A stretch of 32,000 bases of DNA from positions 1 through 32,000 of the forward strand of contig NZ_AJTS01000042.1 in assembly GCF_000275725.1 (NCBI RefSeq), given 5' to 3'. Shown here one piece after another: positions 23,262 to 31,319 of the stretch. Source of the DNA: Vreelandella stevensii S18214. Lineage in GTDB: Bacteria > Pseudomonadota > Gammaproteobacteria > Pseudomonadales > Halomonadaceae. A model generated the notes under the pieces. The model had not been told where the DNA came from, did not search any database, and was given only the letters and a program-made list of their open reading frames with translations. Both the position numbers and the translations under genes were made by a program. Within the stretch, counting starts at the first letter, position 1. Each line of letters starts with the position of its first letter.

Positions 23262-24823
23262 TAGGCGAAGCGCAGCAGTGACTGGCCCGTCATCGCGTCT
23301 GGCTGTGGCTGATGCATCATCGCCAGCAGCGTGGGTGCCAAATCGCACAGACGGCCGTCCGACAGCTGAGCCTCGCACTCACCGACGTAGATCAGCGGTA
23401 CCACAAAGGTGGTGTGAGCGGTTTGCGGCTCGCCGGTCACCGGGTGCACCATCTGTTCGGCATTGCCGTGGTCGGCGGTGATCAGGCAGGCGCCACCGGC
23501 CCGCTCGATGGCCTCCACGACCCGCCCAACGCAGGTGTCGACGGTTTCAATGGCCTTGACGGCGGCGGCAAAATCCCCCGTGTGACCGACCATGTCGCCG
23601 TTGGCGTAGTTGCACACCATCAGGTCGAAGCGGCCGCTGTCGATGGCGTCCACCAGCTTGTCGGTGATGTCGAACGCGCTCATTTCCGGCTTTTCGTCGT
23701 AGGTTTTCACATCACGAGGCGACGGCACCAGGATACGCTCTTCGCCGTCATACTCGGCTTCGTTACCCCCCGAGAAAAAGAACGTCACATGAGGGTACTT
23801 CTCGGTTTCGGCGATACGCAGCTGGGTCAGGCCGCGCTTGGACACCACTTCGCCCAGCGTATCGGTGAGGTCGGTGGGGGGGAACGCCGCCGGAGCGGCA
23901 ATGTCGGCGGCGTACTGGGTCATCATCACCAGGCCGTCACCCGCCAGGGCAGGCCGGGTCTGGCGCTGGAAACCGGAAAAATCTGCATCGGTGAAGGCGC
24001 GGGTCAGTTCCCGGGCCCGGTCAGAGCGGAAGTTCAGAAAGATCGCCGCGTCGCCATCTTGTAACGTCATGGCGCTACCGTTGACGGGAACGCTGGTGGC
24101 CGCCACGAACTCGTCGGTTTCACCACGCGCGTAGGCATCCCGCAGGCCGCTTTCAGCGCTGGTGGCGGTATGCTCGGCATGACCCTCGGTGAGCAGGCGG
24201 TAGGCCTGCTCGACCCGCTCCCAGCGGTTGTCTCTGTCCATGGCGAAGAAGCGGCCAATGAGGGAGGCCACGAAGCCGTTGTCGGCACCGACCAGTTCGG
24301 CAAGCCGGGCATTGGCGCGCTCGATGGAGGCCAGCGCGCTTTGCGGGGGCATGTCGCGGCCATCCAGGAAGGCGTGCACGTAGATTCGCTGAGCGCCGCG
24401 CCGTGCCGCCAGCTCGGCCATGGCGATAAAGTGGTCTTCGTGGCTGTGGACACCGCCTGGAGAGAGCAGGCCCAGCAGATGCACGGCACGGCCATTGGCG
24501 ACTGCTGCGTCGATGGGCTTGGTGAGCACCTCGTTGGTATCCAGGTCGCCATCTTCAATGGCTTTGGTGATGCGCGTGAAGTCTTGGTAAACGATACGCC
24601 CGGCACCCAGGTTCATATGGCCGACTTCGGAGTTGCCCATCTGCCCATCGGGCAGCCCCACATGGCGGCCATCGGTGTGTACGAAGGCGTGGGGGCGTTT
24701 GGCCCACAGAGCATCCATGTTCGGGGTATGGGCGGCAGCCACGGCGTTATGTGCGCTATCGGGGTTGTGGCCATAGCCGTCCAGGATGATCAGGGCGACG
24801 GGGCGGGGTGCAGATGATGCCAT
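23261..24823 (-). CDS. gpmI: 2,3-bisphosphoglycerate-independent phosphoglycerate mutase
   Basis: Dimanganese enzyme interconverting 3- and 2-phosphoglycerate in glycolysis and gluconeogenesis. 520 residues (E. coli 514). Motifs: [11 protein letters not shown] (metal Asp15), [21 protein letters not shown], with the phospho-accepting Ser at 65, [14 protein letters not shown] (~124-137), [15 protein letters not shown] and [12 protein letters not shown] (metal Asp/His), plus the usual [12 protein letters not shown] near the C-terminus. The start at 24823 has CGAGG six bases upstream; the 20 codons open before it are not family-like. It is first gene of gpmI-envC-ctpA, the order also seen around yibO-envC in enterics, and divergent from yibN across a 252-bp spacer. 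Confidence 0.97.
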   Translation of the reverse strand: MASSAPRPVALIILDGYGHNPDSAHNAVAAAHTPNMDALWAKRPHAFVHTDGRHVGLPDGQMGNSEVGHMNLGAGRIVYQDFTRITKAIEDGDLDTNEVLTKPIDAAVANGRAVHLLGLLSPGGVHSHEDHFIAMAELAARRGAQRIYVHAFLDGRDMPPQSALASIERANARLAELVGADNGFVASLIGRFFAMDRDNRWERVEQAYRLLTEGHAEHTATSAESGLRDAYARGETDEFVAATSVPVNGSAMTLQDGDAAIFLNFRSDRARELTRAFTDADFSGFQRQTRPALAGDGLVMMTQYAADIAAPAAFPPTDLTDTLGEVVSKRGLTQLRIAETEKYPHVTFFFSGGNEAEYDGEERILVPSPRDVKTYDEKPEMSAFDITDKLVDAIDSGRFDLMVCNYANGDMVGHTGDFAAAVKAIETVDTCVGRVVEAIERAGGACLITADHGNAEQMVHPVTGEPQTAHTTFVVPLIYVGECEAQLSDGRLCDLAPTLLAMMHQPQPDAMTGQSLLRFA

Positions 24824-25006
24824 GAGAAACCTCGTTATATGGGTCAGCCAAGCAACGAAAAGAGCTGTTTGAAACGCTGGCAATGGCCATTCAGCCAGTT
24901 TTCAGACAGTACCTGAGAAACAGGGTCGCGGCGGGCGCGTGCTTGGGGCATCATAACGCAGGCAGCCGCTGGGCGTCATGGCCTGCGCGGTATGCCCTGT
25001 GACGTG

Positions 25007-25012
25007 TATACT
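25007..25012 (+). promoter_or_regulatory. Candidate -10 box of the yibN promoter
   Basis: TATACT (25007-25012) directly after TG, with no good -35 at 17 bp. A start near 25019 would place the hairpin at 25029-25047 at the very 5' end of the transcript. The rest of the gpmI-yibN spacer shows no other clear signal. Confidence 0.4.
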
Positions 25013-25028
25013 TGTCGCGTTTCTGATG

Positions 25029-25047
25029 GCGGCCAGGCCGCTTTTTT
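25029..25047 (+). terminator. Terminator-like hairpin in the yibN leader
   Basis: GCGGC-CAG-GCCGC (25029-25041; the palindrome extends to GCGGCC/GGCCGC around one A) followed directly by six T (25042-25047). It sits between the candidate yibN promoter and the yibN ATG, with no gene upstream on this strand, so it would act as an attenuator rather than as an end-of-gene terminator. Confidence 0.55.
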
Positions 25048-25075
25048 CTGCATAGACCAAGAGATTGTGTTCGCG

Positions 25076-25498
25076 ATGATCGATCAGCTGTTCGAATTCG
25101 TAATGAACCACCCCCTGTTGGTGGGGGCATTTTTGCTGGTGCTCACGGCGTGGATTGTCTACGAAACGCGTAGCGCTGCCTCGAATGCCGTGTCCTCTAG
25201 CCAGGCCACCCAGCTCATCAACCGCGAAGATGCGGTGGTAGTGGACATTCGTGAAAGCAAAGACTTCAAGGCGGGGCATATCGCCGGTGCACGCAACATT
25301 CCCCAGAGCAGCCTCGATAGCCGCATGAACGAGCTGGAGAAAGTCAAAAGCCAGCCGATCATCGTGGTGTGCAAGCATGGCCAAAGCTCGGGTGCCGCAC
25401 AAGCCAAGCTGGTCAAGGCGGGCTTCGAGCGGGCCACGAAGTTGCGTGGTGGCATGATGCAGTGGCAGGCCGATGGCCTTCCCGTAGTGAAGAAGTAA
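25076..25498 (+). CDS. yibN: Membrane-anchored rhodanese-like protein YibN
   Basis: Single-span inner-membrane protein with a rhodanese (sulfurtransferase-like) domain; the cellular role of YibN is not well defined. 140 residues from the ATG at 25076: the membrane segment is LLVGAFLLVLTAWIVY (~14-29). The rhodanese domain (~43-138) has AVVVDIRESKDFKAGHIAGARNIP and the active-site loop VVCKHGQSS with Cys99, then LRGGMMQWQADGLPV. The cysteine is present, so persulfide chemistry is possible. In enterics the order is yibN-grxC-secB; here secB follows directly and grxC is missing. Terminator-like hairpins lie on both sides. The ribosome site is weak (AAGAGA far upstream). Confidence 0.92.
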   Translation: MIDQLFEFVMNHPLLVGAFLLVLTAWIVYETRSAASNAVSSSQATQLINREDAVVVDIRESKDFKAGHIAGARNIPQSSLDSRMNELEKVKSQPIIVVCKHGQSSGAAQAKLVKAGFERATKLRGGMMQWQADGLPVVKK

Positions 25499-25507
25499 AC
25501 GACGAAA

Positions 25508-25533
25508 GCGGCCTCTGGGCCGCACGCTTTTTT
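25508..25533 (+). terminator. Intrinsic terminator between yibN and secB
   Basis: GCGGCC-TCTG-GGCCGC (25508-25523), then ACGC and six T (25528-25533). It lies 10 bp after the yibN stop and 27 bp before secB, so it either ends the yibN transcript or reduces read-through into secB. Confidence 0.7.
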
Positions 25534-25559
25534 ATTGAATGAATAACGAGGAGTCTCCC

Positions 25560-26069
25560 ATGGCGGAAGATAACAACACCCCGCAGGCCGGTGCCGCTGA
25601 AGGCGAAAAGCCGCAGCTGAAATTCTCTTTGCAGCGTATTTACGTGAAAGACATTTCCTTCGAAGCGCCGAACTCTCCTTCCGTGTTCAAGCAGGCGTTC
25701 AAGCCCAAGGTCAATCTGGATCTGAACACTACCAGCCAGAAAGTGGCTGACGACCAGTACGAAGTCGTGGTCAAGGTCACCGCCCAGGTGAATGACAGCG
25801 AGTCCGGCACCACGTCGTTCCTGGCTGAAGTCGAGCAGGCTGGCCTGTTCCGTATTTCCGGCATCGAAGGTGCGCAGCTGGAGCAGACGTTAGGCGCCTT
25901 CTGTCCTAACCTGCTGTTTCCTTACGCCCGTGAGTGTATCGACAACCTGGTCAACCGTGGCGGCTTCCCTGCGCTGATGCTGGCGCCGGTCAACTTCGAA
26001 GCCATGTACGCCCAGCGCAAGCAGCGTGAAGCGCAGCAGGCAAGCCAGGCTGCCGAGAACACCCACTAA
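25560..26069 (+). CDS. secB: Protein-export chaperone SecB
   Basis: Cytosolic tetrameric chaperone that keeps precursors unfolded and hands them to SecA. 169 residues (E. coli 155). Motifs: FSLQRIYVKDISFEAPNSP (~29-47, the family hallmark), SFLAEVEQAGLFRISGIE (~83-100), GAFCPNLLFPYARECIDNLVNRGGFPALMLAPVNFEAMY, covering the SecA-interacting and groove region. The N-terminus is Gly/Ala/Glu-rich and the C-terminal tail Gln/Ala-rich, both probably flexible. The start at 25560 follows GAGGAG; the ATG at 25539 is upstream of that ribosome site and is rejected. It is followed closely by rsmE. Confidence 0.97.
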   Translation: MAEDNNTPQAGAAEGEKPQLKFSLQRIYVKDISFEAPNSPSVFKQAFKPKVNLDLNTTSQKVADDQYEVVVKVTAQVNDSESGTTSFLAEVEQAGLFRISGIEGAQLEQTLGAFCPNLLFPYARECIDNLVNRGGFPALMLAPVNFEAMYAQRKQREAQQASQAAENTH

Positions 26070-26120
26070 GCCATGCTCGAAGCGCATTCGGCAGCACACT
26101 GGCTCGCCACGCACGGCAAG

Positions 26121-26840
26121 ATGCCGCGCCTTCATGTGCCCACCGAGCTGCGTGTCGGGGCAACCGTCACGCTGCCGGAAGGCCCTGCCAGGCACGTTAC
26201 CCGCGTGCTGCGCATGGGGGAGGGTGCGGCACTGATCCTGTTCGACGGGGCGGGCCAGGAGGCAGGCGTTCGGCTGGCGGAGGTGGGGCGAAAACAGACC
26301 ACCGCAACCGTCGAGTCGGTATGGCCAGGCAGCGCGGAGTCTCCGCTAGCGGTGCATCTGGGCCAGGCGATTTCCAAGGGAGATCGCATGGACTATGCCA
26401 TTCAAAAAGCCGTGGAGCTGGGCGTCGCTGCCATCACCCCACTCTATACCGAGCGGGGGGATGTTCGCCTGAAAGGCGACCGAGAAGAGAAGAAGCTGGC
26501 CCATTGGCAGGCGGTGGCTGCCAGCGCCTGCGAGCAAAGTGGGCGTGCAGTGGTGCCTCCCGTATACCCGCCGCAGGGGCTGGAGGAGTGGCTGGCCGAA
26601 CGGCAAGAGCCGCTGCGCCTGATGCTTCATCTGGCCACGGGCAATGGCTTTGCACAGTCGTCTCGGCCCGCTTCGGCAGCGTTGCTGATTGGCCCCGAAG
26701 GAGGGCTCAGCGAGACCGATATCGCTGCGGCCACCGCCAGCGGCTTTACGCCGCTGACATTAGGGCCTCGTGTGCTGCGTACGGAAACCGCACCGGTCGT
26801 CGCGCTGACCCTCCTGCAGCATCATTTCGGCGATTTGTAA
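26121..26840 (+). CDS. rsmE: 16S rRNA m3U1498 methyltransferase
   Basis: SPOUT-fold enzyme that methylates N3 of U1498 in 16S rRNA using S-adenosylmethionine. From the ATG at 26121 (MPRLHVP, which aligns with the usual MRIPRxF opening) it is 239 residues (E. coli 243). An ATG at 26073, 3 bp after the secB stop, would add 16 residues; neither start has a clear ribosome site, so the start is uncertain. The PUA-like N-terminal domain has ARHVTRVLRMGEG. The SPOUT domain has AISKGDRMDYAIQKAVELGV (~87-106), ASACEQSGRAVVP, and the knot motifs LLIGPEGGLSETD and TLGPRVLRTETA, which bind the methyl donor. It is followed by an intrinsic terminator. Confidence 0.95.
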   Translation: MPRLHVPTELRVGATVTLPEGPARHVTRVLRMGEGAALILFDGAGQEAGVRLAEVGRKQTTATVESVWPGSAESPLAVHLGQAISKGDRMDYAIQKAVELGVAAITPLYTERGDVRLKGDREEKKLAHWQAVAASACEQSGRAVVPPVYPPQGLEEWLAERQEPLRLMLHLATGNGFAQSSRPASAALLIGPEGGLSETDIAAATASGFTPLTLGPRVLRTETAPVVALTLLQHHFGDL

Positions 26841-26852
26841 GCGCTTACTGTC

Positions 26853-26886
26853 AGCCGCTGCCGCGCTCTCTGCGGTGGCGGCTTTT
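26853..26886 (+). terminator. Intrinsic terminator after rsmE
   Basis: AGCCGC-TG-CCGC (26853-26864) pairs with GCGG-TG-GCGGCT (26872-26883), with a small internal mismatch, then TTT. It lies 12 bp after the rsmE stop. A second hairpin, AGGCCG-AATA-CGGCCT, follows at 26902-26917 without a T run, in the leader of the next gene. Confidence 0.75.
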
Positions 26887-26978
26887 GTATAGCAGGCTGA
26901 CAGGCCGAATACGGCCTCGCTTTGGCTAGCGTTAGCAAGGTACGCTACCGATTCTCAACCCTTCGCAAGGACACCTCC

Positions 26979-27683
26979 ATGGCCCGTGAGTCCCATGCCT
27001 CTCCCCGTTCTGCCAGCGATGCGACTGCCCAGCTGGGAGAAGTCGCTTACTTGACCGTGACGGCAGTGAACAGTACGGGCGCCTTTCTGCGTTGGGGCCA
27101 GCCCAAGGACGTGCTGCTGCCCTATAGCGAACAGCGTTTTCGCCCGGATCCCGGCAAGCGCGTACTGGTCATGCTGTATAGCGATGACCAGGGGCGTCCC
27201 GTGGCATCCATGCGATTGGACCGCTTTCTGAGCGACGACGCCTGGGCGCTGTCGCAGGGGGATGAGGTCACGGTAGTGGTGGCCGATCGCACGGACCTGG
27301 GCATGAAAGTGGTGGTCGAGCACCGTTATTGGGGATTGATCTATCAGGACGACATGACCCAGCCGCTGCGCCGAGGGCAGACGCTGAAAGGCTATGTAAA
27401 ACAGCGTCGCGAGGATGGCCGAGTCGATATCTCGCTGCTGCCGCCGGGGGCGGCTCGCCTCGATGTGGTGGGTGACAAGATACTGCAAGCGCTGCGCGAA
27501 AGCGGCGGCTACTTGCCGCTGGGCGATAAAAGCGATGCCCACGCCATCAAGGCGCGCCTGGGGGTGAGCAAGAGCGCCTACAAACAAGCGATTGGGCGGC
27601 TTTACAAGCAACAGCTGATCACCCTGACCCCTGATGCCATTCGCCTGGTGCCGGGCGCGCTCTCCGAAACCGCAGACAAATAG
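26979..27683 (+). CDS. CvfB-like S1-domain RNA-binding protein
   Basis: Probable cytosolic RNA-binding protein of the CvfB/YitL group (conserved virulence factor B in Staphylococcus, a regulator); its target here is unknown. 234 residues from the ATG at 26979, with AAGGA at a normal distance. S1-like OB folds: LGEVAYLTVTAVNSTGAFLRWG with PKDVLLPYSEQ (~20-52), a second GDEVTVVVADRTDLGMKVVVEHRYWGLIYQDD (~102-133), a third RRGQTLKGYVKQRREDGRVDISLLPPG (~139-165). The C-terminal ~170-225 forms a winged-helix-like part, with SDAHAIKARLGVSKSAYKQAIGRLYKQQLI. It stands between a terminator and gshB; a separate promoter is likely but not identified. Confidence 0.88.
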   Translation: MARESHASPRSASDATAQLGEVAYLTVTAVNSTGAFLRWGQPKDVLLPYSEQRFRPDPGKRVLVMLYSDDQGRPVASMRLDRFLSDDAWALSQGDEVTVVVADRTDLGMKVVVEHRYWGLIYQDDMTQPLRRGQTLKGYVKQRREDGRVDISLLPPGAARLDVVGDKILQALRESGGYLPLGDKSDAHAIKARLGVSKSAYKQAIGRLYKQQLITLTPDAIRLVPGALSETADK

Positions 27684-27752
27684 CCGCGGTTGGAGCCGTG
27701 CCTGCAGTACGGCATACTGAATAATGATTGTTTCTGCATGGACGGTATTTCG

Positions 27753-28718
27753 ATGAGCCACTCAACGTTGCATCTCGGTGTCGTGATGGACCCGATCAGT
27801 GACATCGCCTACAAGAAAGACACCACCCTGGCGATGCTGTGGGCTGCCCAGGAGCGCGGCTATACCTTGCACTACATGGAGCAGGACGATCTGTTCTTGA
27901 ACGCAGGGCAGGCCTACGCACGCATGCGTCCATTGACCGTGCATCGTGATCCTGCACATTGGTACGACCTTGGCGAAGCAGCTCAGCGGCCACTGGCAGA
28001 ACTGGACGTCGTGCTGATGCGCAAGGACCCGCCGGTAGATGCCGAGTTCATTAATGCGGTGCACCTGCTGGGCTTTGCCGAGCGCGAGGGAGTGCTGGTG
28101 GTGAACCCCACCGCCGCCTTGCTGCAGTGTAACGAGAAGCTCTTTGCCCAGCAGTTTCCTCAGTGCTGCGCGCCAACGGTCGTGGCCAGCCGTGATGACG
28201 TGCTGCGTGCCTTCCACGCCGAGCATGGCGACGTGATCTTCAAGCCACTCGACGGTATGGGGGGCACGGGCATTTTTCATATCGGCCCTGATGGCCGCAA
28301 CATAGGCGCCGTCATCGAGCAGCTGACGCTGCGCGGTCAGCGTCAGATCATGGCGCAGCGCTACCTGCCGGAAATCAAACACGGCGATACCCGTATTCTG
28401 CTGGTCGATGGCGAGCCTGTGCCCTTCGGGCTGGCGCGCATCCCCTCGGCGGGAGAGACCCGCGGCAACCTGGCCGCCGGTGGGCGTGGCGTGAGTCGCG
28501 AGCTGACCGAGCGTGATCACTGGCTGATCCAGCAGGTACAGCCGCTGATCCGTGAGAAAGGGCTGATGTTCGTGGGTCTGGATGTCATCGGTGACTACAT
28601 CACCGAGATCAACGTGACCAGCCCCACCTGCGTGCGGGAAATCGACGATCAGCGCGGCACCGACATCGCCGGCATGCTGCTGGACGCCATCGAGCGTCGC
28701 CTTGCTTCCGCCCAATAA
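27753..28718 (+). CDS. gshB: Glutathione synthetase
   Basis: ATP-grasp ligase joining gamma-glutamylcysteine and glycine, second step of glutathione synthesis (cytosol). 321 residues from the ATG at 27753 (E. coli 315). It has LGVVMDPISDIAYKKDTTLAML (~8-29), DVVLMRKDPPVDAEF (~86-100), VVNPTAALLQCNEKLFA, FKPLDGMGGTGIF (ATP-binding glycine loop), GETRGNLAAGGRG and FVGLDVIGDYITEINVTSPT near the C-terminus, all family landmarks. The start at 27753 (MSHSTLHLGVVM) follows a weak GGACGG; an in-frame ATG at 27738 would add five residues. It is followed by yqgE and ruvX, the gshB-yqgE-ruvX order found widely in gammaproteobacteria. Confidence 0.96.
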   Translation: MSHSTLHLGVVMDPISDIAYKKDTTLAMLWAAQERGYTLHYMEQDDLFLNAGQAYARMRPLTVHRDPAHWYDLGEAAQRPLAELDVVLMRKDPPVDAEFINAVHLLGFAEREGVLVVNPTAALLQCNEKLFAQQFPQCCAPTVVASRDDVLRAFHAEHGDVIFKPLDGMGGTGIFHIGPDGRNIGAVIEQLTLRGQRQIMAQRYLPEIKHGDTRILLVDGEPVPFGLARIPSAGETRGNLAAGGRGVSRELTERDHWLIQQVQPLIREKGLMFVGLDVIGDYITEINVTSPTCVREIDDQRGTDIAGMLLDAIERRLASAQ

Positions 28719-28758
28719 CGCCCGACTTGCTGATTCAGCGGCAAGCCATAGGAGACGC

Positions 28759-29316
28759 ATGCAAAGCTTAAAACACCATTTTTTAATGGCCATGCCGCAT
28801 CTGGACGACCCCAACTTTGCGGGCAGCCTGGTGTACTTGTGTGACCATGACCACAATGGTTGCATGGGGGTGATTACCAACCGCCCCCTGGAGATCACGC
28901 TGGATGCGCTGTTCGAACAGCTCTCCTTGGGGGGCGATGAGAGCCCGCACCGCAATGCGCCTGTCTATTACGGTGGCCCCACCCATAAAGACCGTGGCTT
29001 TATCCTTCACGAAGGGGATAGCCAGGCGTGGGATTCCAGCGTCCAGGTAGAAGATGGCATTGCCCTCACCACCTCCATGGATATTCTTCAGGCGCTGGCG
29101 GATGGCAGGGGGCCGGAGCACTTTCTCGTGTGCCTGGGGTGCGCGGGCTGGGAAGTGGGACAACTGGAGGATGAGCTCAAGGACAACGCCTGGTTAACGG
29201 TGGAAGGTCAGGCTCGCGTGCTGTTCGACACCCCGCCCGCCGAGCGCCTGGCCGCTGCCGCTGGCCTGCTGGGCGTCGATCTCAACCTGATGACCCGTGA
29301 CGCCGGTCACGCATGA
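28759..29316 (+). CDS. yqgE: UPF0301 family protein YqgE/AlgH
   Basis: Conserved single-domain protein, named AlgH in Pseudomonas, of unclear biochemical role; usually found between gshB and ruvX, as here. 185 residues from the ATG at 28759, with AGGAG right upstream. Motifs: HHFLMAMPHLDDPNFAGSLVYLCDH (~6-30), GCMGVITNRPLEIT, PVYYGGPTHKDRGFILHEG (~72-90) and LVCLGCAGWEVGQLEDELKDNAWL (~128-151), all typical. The open frame upstream of the chosen start overlaps the end of gshB and is not family-like. The gap to ruvX is 18 bp, indicating one transcript. Confidence 0.95.
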   Translation: MQSLKHHFLMAMPHLDDPNFAGSLVYLCDHDHNGCMGVITNRPLEITLDALFEQLSLGGDESPHRNAPVYYGGPTHKDRGFILHEGDSQAWDSSVQVEDGIALTTSMDILQALADGRGPEHFLVCLGCAGWEVGQLEDELKDNAWLTVEGQARVLFDTPPAERLAAAAGLLGVDLNLMTRDAGHA

Positions 29317-29334
29317 CGAAGGGGCAGTAACGCG

Positions 29335-29790
29335 ATGGCCGACAGTGGGGAGCGCCTGATTCTGGCATTCGATTATGGAACGCGGCGCATCGGTGTGGCG
29401 GTAGGCAATGAGCTGCTCAACAGCGCCCGCGAGCTGACGCCTCTCCCTGCACGGGATGGCATTCCTGACTGGAACGTGGTGTCTCGTCTGGTTCAGGAGT
29501 GGCAGCCCGACCTGTTCGTGGTCGGGCTACCGTTGAACATGGATGGTAGCGAATCGCCCATGAGTACCCGTGCGCGCAAGTTTGGCAACCGCCTGCATGG
29601 GCGTTATGGCAAGCCGTGCGAAATGGTCGATGAGCGTGGCTCTACCCGTGAAGCCAAGCAGATCGCCCACGCATCGGGACATCGCGGCAACTATCGTCAG
29701 CAGAGCGTGGACGGCATCGCTGCCGTGCTGATTCTGGAAGGCTGGTTCGCCCACCGAGAAGGCCTTCCCGGTGGGCGAACCGCGCACTGA
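29335..29790 (+). CDS. ruvX: YqgF/RuvX family RNase H-fold nuclease
   Basis: Small RNase H-fold protein implicated in pre-16S rRNA 5' maturation and/or as a Holliday-junction resolvase. 151 residues (typical ~135-150). Motifs: LILAFDYGTRRIGVAVGN (catalytic Asp ~13), LFVVGLPLNMDGSESPMSTRARKFGNRL (~62-89), DERGSTREAK (Glu, second catalytic position) and the C-terminal QSVDGIAAVLILEGW with the final Asp. All three acidic residues are present. AAGGGGC precedes the ATG at 29335. The 3' end of the gene contains a 36-bp near-palindrome. It is convergent with pyrB, with stops 27 bp apart. Confidence 0.95.
   Translation: MADSGERLILAFDYGTRRIGVAVGNELLNSARELTPLPARDGIPDWNVVSRLVQEWQPDLFVVGLPLNMDGSESPMSTRARKFGNRLHGRYGKPCEMVDERGSTREAKQIAHASGHRGNYRQQSVDGIAAVLILEGWFAHREGLPGGRTAH
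29745..29780. other. 36-bp near-palindrome at the ruvX 3' end
   Basis: GTTCGCCCACCG (29745-29756) pairs perfectly with CGGTGGGCGAAC (29769-29780). The 12 bases between contain the self-complementary GAAGGCCTTC, so nearly the whole block folds as one hairpin or cruciform. It lies in the last codons of ruvX, before the convergent pyrB. With no T run after it on either strand, a terminator role is possible but not shown. Confidence 0.7.
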
Positions 29791-29817
29791 GCGTTTAGCT
29801 GCTCAGCCGTCTGCTCA

Positions 29818-30843
29818 TCAGCGGTCCAGCGTGCCAATTTGCGGCGGTACGAACCAGCGTACTGGCCGCATGTCCTGCTCGATCAGCTCGTCCACTTTCA
29901 AGAGCGTGGCAAAAATGGCCATCCGCATGGGGATGCCGTTATCTGTCTGGCGGAAGATCGCCAGGCGCGGATCGCCATTCAAATCGACGTTCAAATCATT
30001 GGCGCCTGGACGGCTATCGCGCGGTAGCGGGTGCATCACGATCGTGCTTTGGCTGCAGCGGTGATCCAGAAAATCGCGATTGACCATGAAGTCATCGGAA
30101 AGCCCCTGGAAGCTCTCGTTCATTTCATCCGTGAAGCGCTCCTTCTGGATGCGCGTCGTATAGACGACGTCCAGATCCGAGAAGTCGCTGGCCAGGGAGT
30201 CGCGCTGCTCGATCCGATGGCCCCGCGATGCCACCAGATCCACCAGATAAGACGGCATTTCCAAGCCGGGTGGGGAGACCAGCGTTATCCGCAGCGGATC
30301 ATAAAGCGATAGCAGCTTGATCAGCGAATGCACCGTGCGCCCGTATTTCAAATCCCCGGTCAGTAGAATGTGGGCACCACTCAGGCGCTTGCCCAACCGC
30401 TGGAACTCCTTGTCGATGGTATAAAGGTCCAGCAGCGCCTGGCTTGGGTGCTCGCCTGGACCATCACCACCGTTGATGACCGGCACATGCGTTGCGGCGG
30501 CAAACTCGGCAACCGACCCTTGATCCGGGTGGCGCATGACGATGGCATCACAGTAGCCGCTCATTACCCTGCTGGTGTCGTACAAGGATTCGCCCTTGGC
30601 CATGGACGAGAAGGTAAAGCCCGTGGTGTCACAGACACTGCCTCCCAGACGGCAGAAAGCTGCATTGAAACTCACCCGCGTCCGCGTACTGGCTTCGAAG
30701 AACAGGTTGCCCAGTACCGCACCTTCCAGCACTCGCGTGACCTGACGGCGACTGGCAATCGGCTCCATGCGTGCGGCCACCCGTAACAGGTGATCAACGC
30801 TTTCGCGATTTAATGAATCGACGGTTAACAAGTGCTGGCTCAT
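29818..30843 (-). CDS. pyrB: Aspartate carbamoyltransferase catalytic chain
   Basis: Condenses carbamoyl phosphate and aspartate, the first committed step of pyrimidine synthesis. 341 residues from the ATG at 30843, with GAGG upstream; E. coli PyrB is 311. Motifs: LFFEASTRTRVSFN (carbamoyl phosphate loop Ser-Thr-Arg-Thr), DAIVMRHPDQGSVAEFA (~110-126), GDGPGEHPSQALLDLYTI, LTGDLKYGRTVHSL and VMHPLPRDSRPG. The C-terminus extends past the enteric end, with DELIEQDMRPVRWFVPP. No pyrI regulatory gene is adjacent in the window, so it may be an unregulated or differently assembled form. The 60 codons open upstream of the start overlap the intergenic region and are rejected. Confidence 0.96.
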   Translation of the reverse strand: MSQHLLTVDSLNRESVDHLLRVAARMEPIASRRQVTRVLEGAVLGNLFFEASTRTRVSFNAAFCRLGGSVCDTTGFTFSSMAKGESLYDTSRVMSGYCDAIVMRHPDQGSVAEFAAATHVPVINGGDGPGEHPSQALLDLYTIDKEFQRLGKRLSGAHILLTGDLKYGRTVHSLIKLLSLYDPLRITLVSPPGLEMPSYLVDLVASRGHRIEQRDSLASDFSDLDVVYTTRIQKERFTDEMNESFQGLSDDFMVNRDFLDHRCSQSTIVMHPLPRDSRPGANDLNVDLNGDPRLAIFRQTDNGIPMRMAIFATLLKVDELIEQDMRPVRWFVPPQIGTLDR

Positions 30844-30897
30844 CGAAGACCTCATATCCGTAGGTGCAATAGATGTGGCGAATGTTGCGGAGTGCCA

Positions 30898-30926
30898 AGT
30901 GTAACCGCCAAACAGTAAGCGCCGAA
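30898..30926 (-). promoter_or_regulatory. Weak candidate promoter of pyrB
   Basis: On the minus strand TACACT (30903-30898) as -10, 17 bp, then TTCGGC (30926-30921) as a poor -35. No leader peptide or attenuator is recognisable in the ~50 bp before the pyrB ATG. Confidence 0.3.
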
Positions 30927-30988
30927 GTGCTTTCCACGGGTTGTGTGATCGCGTGGGCGACTTTTTTTGACTATTTGGTAAATACCCC

Positions 30989-31017
30989 TTGCCAACCCGG
31001 CAGCGAATCCGTAAAGT
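30989..31017 (+). promoter_or_regulatory. Candidate upstream promoter of the rRNA operon
   Basis: TTGCCA (30989-30994), 17-bp spacer, TAAAGT (31012-31017). It is oriented toward 16S and 130 bp before the second promoter, an arrangement like the tandem P1/P2 of rrn operons. The 587-bp pyrB-16S region has no gene; it holds this promoter, the second promoter, boxA and leader hairpins. Confidence 0.5.
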
Positions 31018-31146
31018 ACGCATCCGCTGCCGGGGACGCCAAGCGTTGCCAGCGGTGAAGAAGGTCGAAAAACCTTCGGTTTGTCAGGAAGTTAGCGTCA
31101 TCTGTTGGTTGGATTGATCGCTCGCTTTACTCGCTGAAAACAGCCC

Positions 31147-31174
31147 TTGACAAACACCACGGAATGCGTAGAAT
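31147..31174 (+). promoter_or_regulatory. rRNA operon promoter
   Basis: Consensus -35 TTGACA (31147-31152), 16-bp spacer, TAGAAT -10 (31169-31174), followed by a short GC-containing discriminator (ACGCC). The predicted start is near 31181, giving a ~250-nt pre-16S leader. GCTGAAAACAGC immediately upstream is a small inverted repeat. Confidence 0.8.
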
Positions 31175-31230
31175 ACGCCTTCCTCGCTGAGGCAACACGG
31201 TTCAGGTCACCGAGCCAGCCACAGCGAAAT

Positions 31231-31250
31231 CGCTCTTTAACAATTTGATC
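31231..31250 (+). promoter_or_regulatory. boxA antitermination element in the rRNA leader
   Basis: CGCTCTTTAACAATTTGATC closely matches the gammaproteobacterial rrn boxA (TGCTCTTTAACA), where NusB/NusE-type factors load for rRNA antitermination. It is located ~50 nt after the predicted transcript start, as expected. Confidence 0.85.
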
Positions 31251-31319
31251 AGGTAATTCATGTGGGCGCTTGCCGATGAGGGTGAATCATCACCTAATAT
31301 CAAGGCAAGCGAACACCAA

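Noticed and set aside
24992-25075. 28-codon N-terminal extension of yibN
   Set aside because: It covers the candidate promoter start and the T-run hairpin; the membrane-anchor start at 25076 fits the family.
30844-31023. 60-codon N-terminal extension of pyrB
   Set aside because: It covers the intergenic promoter region and does not resemble PyrB; the ATG at 30843 has a ribosome site.
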